DNA of 64,000 bases from an uncultured Faecalibacterium sp. (GTDB lineage: Bacteria > Bacillota > Clostridia > Oscillospirales > Ruminococcaceae): positions 8,141-72,140 of the forward strand of contig CAKSWQ010000005.1 of the NCBI GenBank assembly GCA_934512105.1, read 5' to 3'. Positions 23,713 to 33,575 of the stretch are shown here, piece after piece (the stretch's first letter is position 1; each line of letters begins with the position of its first letter). The notes beneath the pieces were generated by a model. The model had not been told where the DNA came from. It searched no databases and saw nothing but the letters and a program-made list of their open reading frames with translations. The translations under genes and the position numbers were made by a program.

Positions 23713-25742
23713 GTTGCGCTCTCTTTCTGTTGATTATTCTTAGGTTTATGGCCGGGCGCAGAGTTGGGCGCAAAGCGTGCGCCCGGGCTGGGCTGACGGC
23801 CTGCCGGGGCGGCAGTACGGGTGTTTTTTCCGGTGCTGCGCCCCTTCTGGCTGGAATGTACGGTATAGGTGCCATCGTTGTGGATGGTCACCTCGGCGCT
23901 CTCTGCCCGGCGGGCGGTGCGCTGCACGGCGCGGCGGCCTGCGGCGGGTACCAGCAGAGGGATCAGGTCCTCCCGGTGGGTCAACTGCAAGGCCTTGACC
24001 ACCTTTTCTGCGTTGCGAGGCTCGTAGTATTGCAGCAGTGCGCGCTGCAAAGCCTTGCCCTCGGGGGTCTTTTCCACAAACACCGGCTTGAGGGTGTAGG
24101 GGTCAAGGCCGGTATAGAACATACAGGTGCTCACGGTGCCGGGGGTGGGGTAGAAGTCCTGCACCTGCTCCGGGCGCATGTGGTTCTTATAAAGGTACTC
24201 GGCCAGATAGACCGCGTCCTTCAGGGTGCTGCCCGGGTGGCTGGACATGAGGTAGGGCACCAGATACTGCTTTTTGCCCGCCTTCTTGCTCAGCTCGTAG
24301 AATTTATCCTTGAACTTATTAAAGGTCTCGATGGGCGGCTTACCCATGTAGGCAAGGGTGTTGGGGGCGCAGTGCTCCGGGGCGACCTTCAGTTGGCCGG
24401 ACACATGGTACTCCACCAGTTCCTTAAAGAAGGTATCGTCCGGGTCAGCCATCAGGTAGTCGAACCGGATACCACTGCGGATGAACACCTTTTTCACGCC
24501 CGGCAGCTCCCGCACCCGGCGCAAAATTTTAAGGTAGTCGCTGTGATCCACGATCATGTGGGAACAGGTGGTGGGGGCAAGGCAGTGCTTGCCGCCGGTG
24601 CACATGCCGCGCAGCATCTGCTCGCGGCAGGAGGGGAAGCGGAAGTTTGCGGTGGGGCCGCCCACATCGTGGATGTAGCCCTTGAAATCCGGCTCGTGGG
24701 TCATGCGCTCGGCTTCTGCCACGATGCTGTCCGCGCTGCGGCTGGTGACGCGGCGGCCCTGATGCAGCTGGATGGCGCAGAAGTTGCAGCCGCCGAAGCA
24801 GCCGCGGTTCTGGATGATGGAGAACTGCACCTCGCGGATGGCGGGCACGCCGCCCATGCTCTCGTAGATGGGGTGGTAGCGGCGGGTGTAGGGCAGGGCG
24901 TACACCTTGTCCAGCTCTCCGCGCACCAGCGGCTTTGCGGGGATGTTCTGCACCAGATACTTTTCGCTCTGCTTCTGCACGATGATCTGGCCGCTGACCA
25001 CATCCTGATTGTCCATCTGGATGCGGCAGGCCTTGGCGTAGGCGGTCTTATCGGCGGCAACCTTTTTAAAACCGGCGCACTCCACATACCGCTGGGGCAG
25101 ATGGTCGAAATCGGTCAGGTAGCAGGTGCCGTTCACGTCCGTGATGGTCTCCACCGGCTCCCCGGCGGCCAGACGGCGGGCAATCTCCACGGTCTGGTGC
25201 TCGCCCATGCCAAAGCTGATGAGGTCCGCGCCGGAATCCTCCGCGATGCTGGGCAGCACGGTGTCCAGCCAGTAATCGTAGTGGGCGAACCGGCGCAGGC
25301 TGGCCTCCAGACCGCCTAAGATCACCGGCAGATCGGGGTAGGCCTGCTTGGCAAGCTTTGTGTACACGGTGGCGCTGCGATCCGGGCGGGCACCGGCCTT
25401 GCCGCCGGGGGAGTATTCGTCCTCGGCGCGGGGGATCTTTGCCACGGAATAGTGGCTGACCATGCTGTCCACATTGCCGCCGCCGATGAAAAAGCCGTAT
25501 TTGGGCTTACCGAACCGCTTGAAATCCTCGCAGTCGGTGTAGCGGGGCTGCGCCAGCACGCCCACCTTGTAGCCCTCGGCCTCCAGCAGGCGGCTGATGA
25601 TGGCGGTGCCAAAGCTGGGGTGGTCCACATAGGCGTCACCGCCCACCACCACAAAGTCCAGCTGCTCCCAGCCCCGGGCTTCCATGTCCGCCCGGCTGAT
25701 GGGAAGAAATTCGGTGTAGATCTGGGGAGTAGAATGTTCCAT
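23685..25742 (-). CDS. YgiQ family radical SAM protein
   Basis: A 685-residue protein of the uncharacterised YgiQ family. It has an N-terminal B12-binding-like region (DFVVVGGDAYVDHPSFGTAII), the radical-SAM cluster motif GCFGGCNFCAIQ with three Cys, and the conserved GGKHCLAPTTCSH segment downstream. The last 90 residues are basic, with AAPAGRQPSP and a KKKK end. The substrate is unknown for the whole family. It lies 8 bases after the methyltransferase and overlaps the hydrolase gene. Confidence 0.9.
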   Translation of the reverse strand: MEHSTPQIYTEFLPISRADMEARGWEQLDFVVVGGDAYVDHPSFGTAIISRLLEAEGYKVGVLAQPRYTDCEDFKRFGKPKYGFFIGGGNVDSMVSHYSVAKIPRAEDEYSPGGKAGARPDRSATVYTKLAKQAYPDLPVILGGLEASLRRFAHYDYWLDTVLPSIAEDSGADLISFGMGEHQTVEIARRLAAGEPVETITDVNGTCYLTDFDHLPQRYVECAGFKKVAADKTAYAKACRIQMDNQDVVSGQIIVQKQSEKYLVQNIPAKPLVRGELDKVYALPYTRRYHPIYESMGGVPAIREVQFSIIQNRGCFGGCNFCAIQLHQGRRVTSRSADSIVAEAERMTHEPDFKGYIHDVGGPTANFRFPSCREQMLRGMCTGGKHCLAPTTCSHMIVDHSDYLKILRRVRELPGVKKVFIRSGIRFDYLMADPDDTFFKELVEYHVSGQLKVAPEHCAPNTLAYMGKPPIETFNKFKDKFYELSKKAGKKQYLVPYLMSSHPGSTLKDAVYLAEYLYKNHMRPEQVQDFYPTPGTVSTCMFYTGLDPYTLKPVFVEKTPEGKALQRALLQYYEPRNAEKVVKALQLTHREDLIPLLVPAAGRRAVQRTARRAESAEVTIHNDGTYTVHSSQKGRSTGKNTRTAAPAGRQPSPGARFAPNSAPGHKPKNNQQKESATWKTGKKKK

Positions 25743-25750
25743 AATTATCC

Positions 25751-26965
25751 TTATGCTTTTCTTTTTTTACATATAGTATTTGCTTCCGACATCTGTAACG
25801 CTATCTGCCGCTCAAAACTCGTCTCATAGCTTTCCAACACAATCATATTTTTAGGCAGTTGGTAACGTTCGCATTCTTTTACCGGCTCATTTACGATCAG
25901 GATATAAAATTGACAGTTGCGTTTATTTCCAGCGTCCTTCAGCAGTCCAGCAGCTTGAAGTACAGACTCATTCTCGCGCTGGATCTTCAACACTACGGGA
26001 GCACCTAGGTAATATTTTTTTAGAATCGCATCGATCCCTCGGTTGCGTTGTACTATATTACAATCAAATTGTTTTAAAATCGCAAGTTCTTTTTCACTTT
26101 TTGTTTGGAATGCCTGTGTTCCAAGGCGTAAAACTCTTGATTCGGTTTTTTTGAGTTCTTTCCAACGTCTGTTACATAATTTGATTGCGTCAGGGCTTTC
26201 ATCGATTCCGATTGATTCTCTTCCCAGTCGTTCTGCTGCGACGAGTGTTGTCCCGCTTCCGCAGAAAGGATCCAAAACTAAATCGTGCTCATCGGTACTG
26301 ATTTTTATGATCCTTTCTAGTAATTCAACTGGTTTTTGCGTTGGATATCCAACGCGCTCCTTTGCTTTTGGATTCAAAAAAGGAATTTCCCATACGTCAG
26401 AGAGAGGAACACCCAATTTTTCTTTTGCAAGAAGAATATTTCCGCTGCTATCCCTTCGGTATATTACTTTTCCGGTTTTATTTCTTTCCCGCTCTTGCAA
26501 AATCTGGTCGAGATTTGTCGTTGCAGAATACTCATTATAAAGGGTATGAAATTTGTAGCGGTTTGTTTTAGAATACCAAAAAATTGTTTGGTGTCCCGGA
26601 ATAAGCCCCTTCTTAGAATTTGACCATCGTTTGTAACTCCAGATAATCTCACTGCGGAAGTTTTTTTCGCCAAAAATATCATCTAAAATGGTTCGTAAAT
26701 AATGTGATGCTGAACTATCACAGTGTAAAAAAACGCTTCCTGTACAATTGATGATCCGATGAGTCTCTATTAGTCTATCTCTCATAAACTCAATGTACTC
26801 TTTTTTTGAATCCCAGTAATCTGAAAAGCAGTATTCAACTCCACTTGAGTCTTTTAATTTTTGTTTTGTTTGTGAAAAAAAAGGTGGATCAAGATAGACC
26901 ATGTCTATGGTTTCATCCTGAATACTTCTCATTGCTAACAGGCAATCATTCGTAATTAATTTCAT
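25751..26965 (-). CDS. site-specific DNA methyltransferase (N4-cytosine or N6-adenine)
   Basis: A 404-residue beta-class amino-methyltransferase: the catalytic motif DPPF comes early (VYLDPPFFSQTK), followed by a recognition region and then the SAM motif DLVLDPFCGSGTTLVAAERLGR. VGYPTQKPVELLERII is also conserved. The C-terminal 140 residues after the core are unassigned. It overlaps the endonuclease gene by 20 bases, with AAGGGA before the ATG at 26965, so the two form a type II restriction-modification pair. The AT-rich composition contrasts sharply with both flanks, a sign of transfer. Confidence 0.9.
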   Translation of the reverse strand: MKLITNDCLLAMRSIQDETIDMVYLDPPFFSQTKQKLKDSSGVEYCFSDYWDSKKEYIEFMRDRLIETHRIINCTGSVFLHCDSSASHYLRTILDDIFGEKNFRSEIIWSYKRWSNSKKGLIPGHQTIFWYSKTNRYKFHTLYNEYSATTNLDQILQERERNKTGKVIYRRDSSGNILLAKEKLGVPLSDVWEIPFLNPKAKERVGYPTQKPVELLERIIKISTDEHDLVLDPFCGSGTTLVAAERLGRESIGIDESPDAIKLCNRRWKELKKTESRVLRLGTQAFQTKSEKELAILKQFDCNIVQRNRGIDAILKKYYLGAPVVLKIQRENESVLQAAGLLKDAGNKRNCQFYILIVNEPVKECERYQLPKNMIVLESYETSFERQIALQMSEANTICKKRKA

Positions 26966-27593
26966 AAGCGTTATCCCTTGACTGCGCAATTACTTCTAAA
27001 ATCTCTAATAAATCGATTCCAGTAAACTCTGAGATATATTTCCATGCTGCATCGCCATAATAGTACTTTCCGCCTACTCCATGATAGAGCGTTTCCAATG
27101 TTTCTTGTATTTTTCTTGCTTGTGCACGCTGTGGATAATAAAACATAACTCGAACCGGCGTGTAGCCGTGTTCTTTGATTGCTTTCACGCGAGTGTGCTC
27201 TTTTGTGATATGATCTCCATCTGTTGTTGCGTCTCTCCACTTGATCTCATGTGCAATTGTTCCGACCAAACTATCGATTTCAAATGTTTTTGGACGAATG
27301 CTTAGAGTATTTAGAATTCGTTTCTTTTCAGCTTGAGGGTAGCGACTCCGAATACAGATTGCGGTTGCCTCCTCCAGAAATGCTCCGGCATATTTGTATA
27401 AAAATCGTCCTTTGTTTTGGTACAAATCAATTAAACTGCCTTCTTTATTTGTTACACCAAGAACCCGGTAAAGAAGATAGTGAGCATTATCATCTTTTTG
27501 CATTTCTTTTTCTCGCTGCAAAACCTGTTTTGCAAGTTCTTGTGCATAGTGGTCTGAAAGTTCTTTTATTTGAGTATAGACATTCATATCCAT
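26946..27593 (-). CDS. type II restriction endonuclease, probably ApaLI family
   Basis: A 215-residue protein. The segment AHEIKWRDATTDGDHITKEH contains E-x-K (EIKWRD) with preceding acidic residues, a PD-(D/E)XK-type catalytic centre. The overall sequence (YRVLGVTNKEGSLIDLYQNKGRFLYKYAGAFLEEA, FYYPQRAQARKIQETL, GGKYYYGDAAWKY) looks like the ApaLI family, whose prototype cuts GTGCAC; this is recalled, not searched. AAGGAAGG is 9 bases before the ATG at 27593. It sits between ftsK (16-base gap) and its methyltransferase. Low GC marks it as acquired. Confidence 0.78.
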   Translation of the reverse strand: MDMNVYTQIKELSDHYAQELAKQVLQREKEMQKDDNAHYLLYRVLGVTNKEGSLIDLYQNKGRFLYKYAGAFLEEATAICIRSRYPQAEKKRILNTLSIRPKTFEIDSLVGTIAHEIKWRDATTDGDHITKEHTRVKAIKEHGYTPVRVMFYYPQRAQARKIQETLETLYHGVGGKYYYGDAAWKYISEFTGIDLLEILEVIAQSRDNAYEINYE

Positions 27594-27609
27594 CTTCAAT
27601 GTCCTTCCT

Positions 27610-30468
27610 TTATTCCTCCGGTTGGTTCATCTGCATTTCCAGCCACTGCTGGCGGCTGATGAGCACGGCGCGGGGCTTTGCGCCCTCGTAGGGGCCGATG
27701 ATGCTCTTTTGCTCCATCTCGTCCATGATGCGGGCGGCGCGGGCGTAGCCCAGCTTGCAGCGGCGCTGCAACAGGCTGGTGGAGGCCTGACCGGCGTCGA
27801 TGACCACATCCACGGCCTGCTTGAACATGGGGTCGGAGCCTGCGTCCTCCTCGGCGTCGGCACCGCCGCCGCCCTTTTTGCCGTCCTGAATGGCGTGCTT
27901 TTCCATGGCCTCGATCATGGCCTCGTCATACTGCACGGTGGCGCTGGATTTGATGAAGTCCAGCACCCGGCTGATCTCTTCATCCCGCACAAAGGTGCCC
28001 TGAATGCGGGTGGGCTTTGGTGCGCCCACAGGCATAAAGAGCATATCGCCCTGACCCAGCAGCTTTTCTGCACCGGCACCGTCCAGAATGGTGCGGCTGT
28101 CCACCTGACTGGACACCGCAAAGGCGATGCGGCTGGGGATGTTGGCCTTGATCAGGCCGGTGATCACGTCCACGCTGGGGCGCTGGGTGGCAACGATCAG
28201 GTGCATACCGGCGGCACGGGCTTTCTGGGCGATGCGGCAGATGGAATCCTCCACGTCCTTGCCCACCACCATCATCAAATCGGCCAGCTCGTCGATGATA
28301 ATAGCGATGTAGGGCATCTTTTCCAGCTCCGGCTGCTCGGCAGCCAGCTTGTTGAAGGACTTGATATCGCGCACGTTGTTTTCTGCAAACAGGCGGTAGC
28401 GGCGCTCCATCTCCTGCACCGCGCTGCCCAGTGCACCGGCGGCCTTGCGGGGCTCGGTGACCACCGGCATCAGCAGGTGGGGGATGCCGTTATACTCGGC
28501 CAGTTCTACCACCTTGGGGTCGATGAGCAGCAGCTTGACGTCCTCCGGGCTGGAGCGGAACAGCAGGCTCATGATGATGCTGTTCACGCACACAGATTTA
28601 CCGCTGCCGGTGCTGCCCGCGATGAGCAGGTGGGGCATCTTGCACAGGTCTGTTACCTGCGCCACACCGGCAATGTCCTTGCCAAGGGCGATGCCCAGCG
28701 GCGAGCTCATGCGCAGAAAACTCTGGCTTTCAAAGATGCTGCGGATGTACACGGGGGTCTTTTTGTGGTTGGGCACCTCGATGCCCACGGCGGGCTTGCC
28801 GGGGATGGGGGCTTCCATACGCACGTCCGCCACCGCGAGGTTCAGGGCGATATCGTCTGCCAGCGAGGTGATGCGGCTGATCTTCACGCCCGCCATGGGC
28901 TGCAGCTCGTACCGGGTAACAGAGGGCCCGCGGGAGATATCCAGCACCCGGGTGCGCACGCCGAAGCTTTCCAGCGTGTCCACCAGCTTCTGGGCGTTGG
29001 CCTTCAGTTCCTCCTGTGCACCAGGGTCGCTTTCCTCCTGCGATTTTTCAAACAGCTCGATGGGTGGGTACTGGTACTCGTAGGTATCCACCGGCTCTGC
29101 TTCCTCGGCGGGGGCGGTGGCGGCTGCCTGCTCGGAGACGGAGGGCTTTTCCATGGCCGCTGCCACCAGCGAGTTGATGTCCTTTTCCTCTATCGGCTCG
29201 GCGGTGATGCTGATCCAGCCGTCCTCGTCCGGCGCAGAGCGGAACGCCACGGCGTTCTCGGCGCTCACCCGGGGCACGGCGGGCTGGATGGGCGCAGCCT
29301 CCGGCGGCTGCGGCATCTGCGGCTGCACCACCGGCGCTGCCGGTTGGACGATGGGGGTATCAAAAGCAGGGGCAGGTTCTTCCGGCTGCGGGGCGTCCTT
29401 GGCAAAGAAATCTGCCGCAGCGGTGACCACCGGGTCTGCCACGATGGGCGGCGGCGTGGGCTTGGGCGCAGGGCGCAGCGGGTCCTGCCCAAAAGTGCCG
29501 CCCGGCCCGACGATCAGCGGCTCAATGGGCTCGCTGCCGCCCTCGGAAAGGGCGGTGTGGTCGGGACCAAGGTCTACGTCAAAGGCGGCGCGGGGATGGG
29601 CAACGCTGACCCGCACCGGGGTGATGGGCGGTGCAGCAGGCTCCGGCTGAGCAGGGGCGGCGGGTGCGGCTTCAGCGTCCGCAGCGTCTGCTTCCATCTC
29701 CTGCGTTACCTTGTGTCCCCAGCGCAGCACGCCGGACATCCAGTCCGGTACACCCAGATGCAGCCCGGCGGGCTCGTCCGCTTCATCCAGCGGTTCGTCC
29801 TCGGCTTCGTCGTATTCCTCGTCGATCTCCTGCTCTGCCTGCCGGATGGCGGCGCGCTCGGCGCGGCGGGCAGCGCTCTGCTCTGCAAAGGCGGAGCCGC
29901 GGGCGCGGATGCCGCCGGTGACGGCGCACAGCCAGACCCAGACCTCGGCGGGGGTGATATCAAAAATGTACAGGCTGCCGCACAGCAAAAGCACGATCAT
30001 GATGAGGTTTGCCGCCGGGCGTCCGCACAGCAAAAGCAGCACGCCGCCCAGCACAAAGCCTATTGCGCCGCCGGAGAGCCATGCGCTGACGCCGTTGGCG
30101 TAGCAGGCAGAAAGCATTTGCAGCGCCGACAGCCCCTGCGGCTGGATATCGGAAAACACGATGACCGTGCCGCAGACAAAGACAAGCCCCAGCACCAACT
30201 TGAGGATGCGGGACAGCAGCTCCTCGCCCCGGGTGTACAAAACGGCCAGACAGCACACGGCTGCACCCAGCACAAAGCTGCCGCAGCCGAACAGCCCGAA
30301 CAGCACATCATGGAGCACCCGCCATGCGGAATCGCCCTGCACAAAGGCCAGCACCATCAGCAGCAGGCCGCCGAACAGGGTGCCAAGCCCTGCCGGGAGC
30401 CGCTGTTCTGCCTTTTTACGGCGGGCAGCAGTACGCCGTTTCGTTGATTTTCGCTTTTTCGTTGCCAT
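27610..30468 (-). CDS. ftsK: DNA translocase FtsK/SpoIIIE
   Basis: Pumps chromosome ends across the division septum. The 952-residue protein starts [13 protein letters not shown] (basic), has four transmembrane helices within about residues 25-180, a long acidic and proline-rich linker (about 200-470), the motor with Walker [15 protein letters not shown] and Walker [14 protein letters not shown], and a C-terminal winged-helix gamma domain ([35 protein letters not shown]) that reads orientation sequences. GGGAAGAGAG precedes the ATG. It follows tepA, as in Bacillus. Confidence 0.95.
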   Translation of the reverse strand: MATKKRKSTKRRTAARRKKAEQRLPAGLGTLFGGLLLMVLAFVQGDSAWRVLHDVLFGLFGCGSFVLGAAVCCLAVLYTRGEELLSRILKLVLGLVFVCGTVIVFSDIQPQGLSALQMLSACYANGVSAWLSGGAIGFVLGGVLLLLCGRPAANLIMIVLLLCGSLYIFDITPAEVWVWLCAVTGGIRARGSAFAEQSAARRAERAAIRQAEQEIDEEYDEAEDEPLDEADEPAGLHLGVPDWMSGVLRWGHKVTQEMEADAADAEAAPAAPAQPEPAAPPITPVRVSVAHPRAAFDVDLGPDHTALSEGGSEPIEPLIVGPGGTFGQDPLRPAPKPTPPPIVADPVVTAAADFFAKDAPQPEEPAPAFDTPIVQPAAPVVQPQMPQPPEAAPIQPAVPRVSAENAVAFRSAPDEDGWISITAEPIEEKDINSLVAAAMEKPSVSEQAAATAPAEEAEPVDTYEYQYPPIELFEKSQEESDPGAQEELKANAQKLVDTLESFGVRTRVLDISRGPSVTRYELQPMAGVKISRITSLADDIALNLAVADVRMEAPIPGKPAVGIEVPNHKKTPVYIRSIFESQSFLRMSSPLGIALGKDIAGVAQVTDLCKMPHLLIAGSTGSGKSVCVNSIIMSLLFRSSPEDVKLLLIDPKVVELAEYNGIPHLLMPVVTEPRKAAGALGSAVQEMERRYRLFAENNVRDIKSFNKLAAEQPELEKMPYIAIIIDELADLMMVVGKDVEDSICRIAQKARAAGMHLIVATQRPSVDVITGLIKANIPSRIAFAVSSQVDSRTILDGAGAEKLLGQGDMLFMPVGAPKPTRIQGTFVRDEEISRVLDFIKSSATVQYDEAMIEAMEKHAIQDGKKGGGGADAEEDAGSDPMFKQAVDVVIDAGQASTSLLQRRCKLGYARAARIMDEMEQKSIIGPYEGAKPRAVLISRQQWLEMQMNQPEE

Positions 30469-30562
30469 TCTACTCTCTTCCCCAACTTCCCATAGACACA
30501 ATATTTGATTTTACTATTGTACCACGCAAGGGCAAAAATGGCAAACCATAATGTTGTTTTTA

Positions 30563-31246
30563 TTATTCCCGCTCAATTTCCTTATACAGCCACGCCAGCG
30601 CGTCCGAAAGACCGCCCAGTTCGTCAATCAGCTTTTCCTTTACGGCGCGGCGTCCGTCCAGCACTGTGCCCATGTCCATCACCAGCTCCCCGGTGTGGAG
30701 CATCAGCTGGGTGTAGCGCTTTTCCGGCATACCGCTGTGGGCAGCTACAAAGCCGGTGATGCGCTGCTGCATCTGCTCGAAGCAGTGCATGGTCTGCGGC
30801 ACGCCCAAGATCAGCCCGGAGTGCCGCACCGGGTGCACCGTCATGGTAGCGGTGGGTACGATGAAGCTGTGCCGCGCACTGACCGCCAGCGGGATGCCGA
30901 TGGAGTGCCCGCCGCCCAGCACCAGCGTGGCGCTGGGCTTGGAGATGCTGGCGATCAGCTCTGCCAGCGCAAGGCCGGTCTCCACATCGCCGCCCACCGT
31001 GTTCAGCAGCACCAGCAGCCCCTCGATGCGGGGGTCCTCCTGCACTGCCACCAGCTGCGGGATGACGTGCTCATATTTGGTGGTCTTTTGCCCCTGTGGC
31101 GCTTCGGTATGCCCTTCGATCTGGCCGATGACGGTCAGGCAGTGGATGACATGACCGCCCCGGGTCAGGGTGACCGTGCCCAGATCCTCGATGTCCTCTT
31201 TTTCCATTCGGTGCTGCTCTGCGGGGGTGTCTTTTGCCGTATCCAT
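30563..31246 (-). CDS. tepA: ClpP-like protease, TepA/YmfB type
   Basis: A 227-residue member of the ClpP-like translocation-enhancing protein group. LVLLNTVGGDVETGLALAELI forms the oxyanion-strand region and VLGGGHSIGIPLAVSA holds the nucleophile Ser, as in TepA rather than true ClpP (which has GxAASM). TVHPVR supplies the His. Relatives in Bacillus lie next to spoIIIE, and the arrangement is the same here. The role is probably cytosolic peptide cleavage linked to export or to the cell cycle; the precise function is unsettled. It is the first gene of the minus-strand series. Confidence 0.85.
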   Translation of the reverse strand: MDTAKDTPAEQHRMEKEDIEDLGTVTLTRGGHVIHCLTVIGQIEGHTEAPQGQKTTKYEHVIPQLVAVQEDPRIEGLLVLLNTVGGDVETGLALAELIASISKPSATLVLGGGHSIGIPLAVSARHSFIVPTATMTVHPVRHSGLILGVPQTMHCFEQMQQRITGFVAAHSGMPEKRYTQLMLHTGELVMDMGTVLDGRRAVKEKLIDELGGLSDALAWLYKEIERE

Positions 31247-31367
31247 GCGCGTTCTCCTTCCGTAGCGGGGTCTTTGTGGGGTCAGTATCCCCCGGCGTCC
31301 GGGAAACTATGCAGGAGAGGGAATACCAAAAACTTTGTGAATTTTTTGCTTTTTTACAAATAGGTAT

Positions 31368-31395
31368 TTGACATTCGTCTATCATGCTGTATACT
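31368..31395 (+). promoter_or_regulatory. promoter of rex-tdk
   Basis: -35 TTGACA (31368-31373) and -10 TATACT (31390-31395), spacing 16, about 105 bases before rex. Confidence 0.7.
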
Positions 31396-31500
31396 TTAAA
31401 TAATATAACAGGATAAATTGGAACATCTCTCTGCGCGCAAAGAAGCCCCTTGCATGGCGGCAGAAGCTGCAGCGCGTTGGGCAGAAAGGAGAATTTTGCT

Positions 31501-32142
31501 ATGAACACCCCCCAGAAAGCATCGATCCCTGTGATCAAGCGTCTCCCCAAATATTACCGGTATCTGCGCTCTTTGCAGGCCGATGGCATTACCAGCATCT
31601 CCTCCCGGGAGCTGGCCTCTCAGATGGGCACCACCGCCTCGCAGGTGCGGCAGGACTTTAACTGCATCGGTGACGTGAACGGCCGGCAGGGCATCGGCTA
31701 CTCGGTGGAGAACCTGCTTTCCATTCTGGAAAGCCTGCTGTTCGGCAACGGCGACCGTCTGCCCACCATCCTGATCGGCTGCGGCCGCTTGGGCAAGGCT
31801 GTGAGCCGCTTTATCACCACCGATACCAACGGCTACAAGCTGATCGCTGCCTTTGATGTGGCAGAAAACGAGGTAGGCAAGGAGATCAGCGGCATCCGCA
31901 TCCGGCACATTGACGAGCTGGAGGCCTTCTGCGAGGAAAACAAGCCCAAGGTGGCGGTGCTCTGTGTGCCCCGCGACGGTGCACAGCAGGTCAGCGGACG
32001 GCTGGTGGATCTGGGTATTGAGGGCTTCTGGAACTTCTCCCACTATGACCTGTCGGTGCCGTACCCCAATGTGGTGGTGGAAAACGTCCATCTGGGCGAC
32101 AGCCTGATGAGTTTGGGCTACCGTCTGCGCAATCAGGAGTGA
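31501..32142 (+). CDS. rex: redox-sensing transcriptional repressor Rex
   Basis: A 213-residue NAD(H)-responsive repressor. The N-terminal winged helix is visible (IKRLPKYYRYLRSLQ, then ISSRELASQMGTTASQVRQDFNCIG), followed by a Rossmann domain (ILIGCGRLGKAVSRF) and the C-terminal domain-swap helix. It senses the NADH/NAD ratio and controls fermentation genes. Start at 31501 with AAAGGAG before it. Only four bases separate it from tdk. Confidence 0.95.
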   Translation: MNTPQKASIPVIKRLPKYYRYLRSLQADGITSISSRELASQMGTTASQVRQDFNCIGDVNGRQGIGYSVENLLSILESLLFGNGDRLPTILIGCGRLGKAVSRFITTDTNGYKLIAAFDVAENEVGKEISGIRIRHIDELEAFCEENKPKVAVLCVPRDGAQQVSGRLVDLGIEGFWNFSHYDLSVPYPNVVVENVHLGDSLMSLGYRLRNQE

Positions 32143-32146
32143 CGGC

Positions 32147-32752
32147 ATGGCAAAATTGTATTTCCGCTACGGTGCCATGAACAGCGGCAAGAGCACGGCG
32201 CTGATGCAGGTGGCACACAACTACGAAGAGCAGGGCATGAAGGTGCTCATTTTAAAGCCGCAGGTGGATACCAAGGGCGGCGGGGAACTGGTGAGCCGAC
32301 TGGGCGTGCGCCGCAGAGCAGATCTGCTGATCCCGCCGGAGCTGGATGTGTTCGAAGCCGTACAGGCGGCAAACACTGCTTCTGGGCCGCTGGCCTGTGT
32401 GCTGTGCGACGAGAGCCAGTTCTTCACCCCGGAGCAGGCCGAGCAGCTGTTTATGATTACGGTGGATCTGAACATCCCGGTGATCTGCTACGGTCTGCGG
32501 GCAGATTTTTCCCTCAAGGGCTTCCCGGGCTCTACCCGTCTGCTGGAGTTGGCGCACACCATCGAGGAGATGAAAACGATATGCACCTGCGGGCGCAAGG
32601 CCATCTGCAACTGCCGCAAGGTGAATGGGCAGTTCGTCTTTGAGGGCGAGCAGGTAGCCATCGACCTTGAAAACGATGTGCAGTACGTCAGCATGTGCCC
32701 ACAGTGCTACTTCAAGGCACGGCGGGCGTTCTACGCTGCAAAGAAAAACTGA
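32147..32752 (+). CDS. tdk: thymidine kinase
   Basis: Salvages thymidine to dTMP. The 201-residue type II enzyme has P-loop GAMNSGKSTALMQ, the DESQFF motif, lasso-domain zinc ligands (CTCGRKAIC and MCPQC) and the FEGEQVAID substrate segment. It is co-transcribed with rex through a four-base gap and ends before a strong terminator. Confidence 0.95.
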   Translation: MAKLYFRYGAMNSGKSTALMQVAHNYEEQGMKVLILKPQVDTKGGGELVSRLGVRRRADLLIPPELDVFEAVQAANTASGPLACVLCDESQFFTPEQAEQLFMITVDLNIPVICYGLRADFSLKGFPGSTRLLELAHTIEEMKTICTCGRKAICNCRKVNGQFVFEGEQVAIDLENDVQYVSMCPQCYFKARRAFYAAKKN

Positions 32753-32774
32753 GAGAATTTTAATATGTATATAA

Positions 32775-32808
32775 GCCGCTGCACCGCGCCGGGTGCAGCG
32801 GCTTTTTT
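32775..32808 (+). terminator. terminator of rex-tdk
   Basis: Stem GCCGCTGCACC / GGGTGCAGCGGC plus six T. Confidence 0.88.
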
Positions 32809-32825
32809 GCGGGTTTGCGGAAGAG

Positions 32826-33071
32826 TTACCCCCTCAGTCAAGCCCTGTCGGGCTTGACAGCTCCCCCAAGGGGACGCCTTTGCACTATGCCGGAAACCTT
32901 CCCGCCGCCACCAAAAGCCGTCCCCTTGGGGAAGGTGGCATCGCCGCAGGCGATGACGGAAGGGGTGACTTCGCAAGCAACGTTGCACTTTAGCCGCAAA
33001 CCTTCCCACCATGCCAAAGGCTCCCTCCCAGAGGGAGCTGGCAAAACCGATAGGTTTTGACTGAGGGAGTT
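32826..33071. repeat. palindromic repeat, CCCTCAGTC family, 246 bases
   Basis: Begins TTACCCCCTCAGTC and ends GACTGAGGGAGTT. The left subterminal hairpin is GTCAAGCCC-TGTC-GGGCTTGAC; the right is CAAAACC-GATA-GGTTTTG. An inner end CATCGCC-GCA-GGCGATG followed by GACGGAAGGGGT is shared with the 60.7-kb copy. The middle carries AAGCCGTCCCCTTGGGGAAG. Confidence 0.8.
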
Positions 33072-33097
33072 CAGTCCCCAACAAGCTGTATACAGAC

Positions 33098-33184
33098 TGA
33101 TATATCAATTTGTTGTGTTTGAGGGCGGCTACTGATATATCAACTGGGCGAAATACGCACGTTTTTTGCACTATTGATATATTA
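33098..33184. promoter_or_regulatory. three TGATATATCA palindromes upstream of the sugar ABC operon
   Basis: Perfect palindromes TGATATATCA at 33098-33107 and 33133-33142, and a one-mismatch copy TGATATATTA at 33175-33184, spaced 35 and 42 bases. They look like operator sites, for example of a GntR-type regulator. The rest of the leader to 33575 shows no gene; a further palindrome TTGTATACAA lies at 33508-33517. Confidence 0.45.
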
Positions 33185-33575
33185 GTTCTGACAGGGCATT
33201 TGTTCGCCGCAGGGAAGAAGGAACAGCGGGAAAGCAGTGCGGACAGCAGCTGCAAAGCGTAAAATTTTACAGTCAGAGCAGTAAATGTGGCAGGAATTAT
33301 TGAATTTTCGATGTTATGCCCCTGTTGCATCCCAGATTTTTATGCAAGTCATTGAAGTATACAAGTTGCACAGTTTTTCGGCGCAAGTTTATTCATTTCG
33401 GCAAGGACGTCGAATCTGTTCTGAAAACAAGAGCAATATTTGTACGTTTTTATCTTGTATCACTGTAAATTGCATCTTTCTTTTTCTTGCAGCTTTTGTT
33501 ATCATAATTGTATACAAGGGGGTGTGTGCAGAACCCCCCTACATGAAGATGTTTTCTATTAGGAGGAGAACAAAA

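Noticed and set aside
27622..30447. 941-residue open frame opposite ftsK
   Set aside because: A shadow of ftsK in high-GC sequence, with a His/Gly/Leu-rich composition and no domain.
31336..31361. Rex self-operator (TTGTGAA..TTTACAAA) upstream of rex
   Set aside because: The half-sites are too far apart (about 25 bases in total rather than 18), and the second arm is a poor match.
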